A stretch of 64,000 nt of DNA from Aegicerativicinus sediminis (GTDB lineage: Bacteria > Bacteroidota > Bacteroidia > Flavobacteriales > Flavobacteriaceae): contig NZ_CP064295.1 of assembly GCF_015476115.1 (NCBI RefSeq), positions 3,590,001-3,654,000 on the forward strand. The letters are read 5' to 3'. Below the pieces are notes generated by a model, which saw only the letters and a list, made by a program, of their open reading frames with translations, ran no database searches and had not been told where the DNA came from. Position numbers and translations under genes: made by a program. Numbering within the stretch: position 1 is the first letter of the stretch; each line of letters begins with the position of its first letter. This document shows positions 63,309 through 64,000 of this stretch, in pieces.

Positions 63309-64000
63309 CTAGATAAGGCCATTATATTTTCTGGCAAACCACTCGCAGCCGAGGAAAAATATGATTCCAAATAAGAGATATTTCCAATCAATCAAAGGTA
63401 CAACTTTCTTGGTACTTTTTTGAATTGGCAGGTATCTAGAATCTTCTAATAAAGTTTGTTTCAAACTATCTAATTCACTTGGAAAAAATACTTTACCAGA
63501 CGTTCCGTCGGCCACTTGAAGCAATTTGATTAAGTCTGCATTAATGAATTGTTCTTCAACATTATATTCCATAACAGTTAATTCACCGGATCGAGAAATA
63601 TTTTCTGGTTCAGCCTTTACCGTAAAATTATAATCCCCTGGAGGAATTAAACCTCCCAGTTTAATTCGGTAAGAATTATTAGCAAGATTTAATGGAAAAT
63701 TAAATTTCTCTTTCGAAACCTTTTCTGTAAGACTTATTGTTAGTGTTGCCGAATTATCAAACTCGAAACCTTTATCAAAATAATGGGCATTAATTTCAAT
63801 TGGATCTGTCTCTCTATTAATATTATCGAAGTCTAACTCCAATCGGTTTTTGCGTTTATTATCACCTAAATACTGAACTAATTTTCCTAAAAAGTCATCA
63901 AATTCTTGGAATGATCCAGTTGCTCTATAACAATGTGCCCTCCACCGCCATATATTTTCTCCGTTCAACAATCCAAATTTCCTGCTTCCAACCTCATATG
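63309..64000 (-). CDS. C-terminal part of a large membrane-anchored protein (probably VWA-domain type), cut by the right window edge
   Basis: The visible 231 residues are the C-terminal end of a longer protein; the frame stays open to base 64000 and reads YEVGSRKFGLLNGENIWRWR before the listed TTG at 63971. The region is a beta-rich domain with IPPGDYNFTVKAEPE, then VFFPSELDSLKQTLLED, and a final membrane helix LLFGIIFFLGCEWFARKYNGLI (in two segments). This tail (helix then EWFARKYNGLI) matches the large membrane-bound VWA/glutamine-amidotransferase-like proteins of Bacteroidota as I recall them. Family assignment is tentative. No function is assigned. Confidence 0.55.
   Translation of the reverse strand, partial: YEVGSRKFGLLNGENIWRWRAHCYRATGSFQEFDDFLGKLVQYLGDNKRKNRLELDFDNINRETDPIEINAHYFDKGFEFDNSATLTISLTEKVSKEKFNFPLNLANNSYRIKLGGLIPPGDYNFTVKAEPENISRSGELTVMEYNVEEQFINADLIKLLQVADGTSGKVFFPSELDSLKQTLLEDSRYLPIQKSTKKVVPLIDWKYLLFGIIFFLGCEWFARKYNGLI

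Overview
The window is AT-rich chromosomal DNA from a member of the Bacteroidota, most likely a marine-type Flavobacteriaceae. The evidence is a C-terminal type IX secretion (T9SS) sorting domain, many SPII lipoproteins, starts without Shine-Dalgarno sequences, and several exact copies of the Bacteroidota -7 promoter element TAnnTTTG upstream of genes. The gene families also fit: tricorn-like S41 protease, M16 and S9 peptidases, the aguA/aguB agmatine route and a fused hisB. I see no rRNA, tRNA, insertion sequence, prophage or CRISPR array. It reads as core genome with many small lineage-specific genes.

Layout. 0-16 kb: a 5'-truncated EamA transporter, a FAS1 lipoprotein, an exported amidohydrolase, two cold-shock proteins, a membrane-anchored winged-helix regulator divergent from a yceI gene, an MscS channel, a glucose-dehydrogenase-like SDR, a Tat-exported class V aminotransferase-like enzyme, PhnA, a protein with an internal duplication, a five-haem cytochrome with a T9SS tail, an exported VOC/cupin pair and a nitroreductase. 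16-34 kb: envelope peptidases (M16, tricorn, S9), OsmC, a second EamA transporter, the aguB-aguA pair, pyruvate phosphate dikinase, a PhoD phosphatase and a deoxyribonucleotidase. 34-45.7 kb: envelope and osmotic functions (EEP phosphatase, AI-2E permease, two OmpA lipoproteins, two more MscS channels, CorA, DUF families). 45.7-53.3 kb: a glycolytic operon pfkA-gap-BadF/NAGK kinase and tamB. 53.4-64 kb: tsaD, a complete histidine operon hisG-D-C-B-H-A-F-IE followed by truA, an SPFH/prohibitin protein and the end of a large membrane protein that continues off the right edge.

Two regulatory systems stand out. (1) Between the membrane-bound OmpR-type regulator (4632-5480) and yceI (5619) lie five TT(T/G)ACA direct repeats at a 10-11 bp period, followed by two inverted copies also 11 bp apart next to the regulator's own start. 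This spacing is what PhoB/OmpR winged-helix proteins bind. (2) Upstream of hisG lies a 20-codon leader ORF with four consecutive His codons and a strong intrinsic terminator. A 10-nt segment inside the leader ORF, just after the His codons, can pair with the 5' arm of the terminator, giving a compact ribosome-mediated attenuator.

Several small genes are annotated: a 46-aa charged protein, 56-aa and 41-aa single-span membrane proteins, a 54-aa protein and the his leader. No gene-free stretch exceeds 300 bases; the longest (36776-37067, 292 bp) holds a direct-repeat pair upstream of an ompA-like gene.
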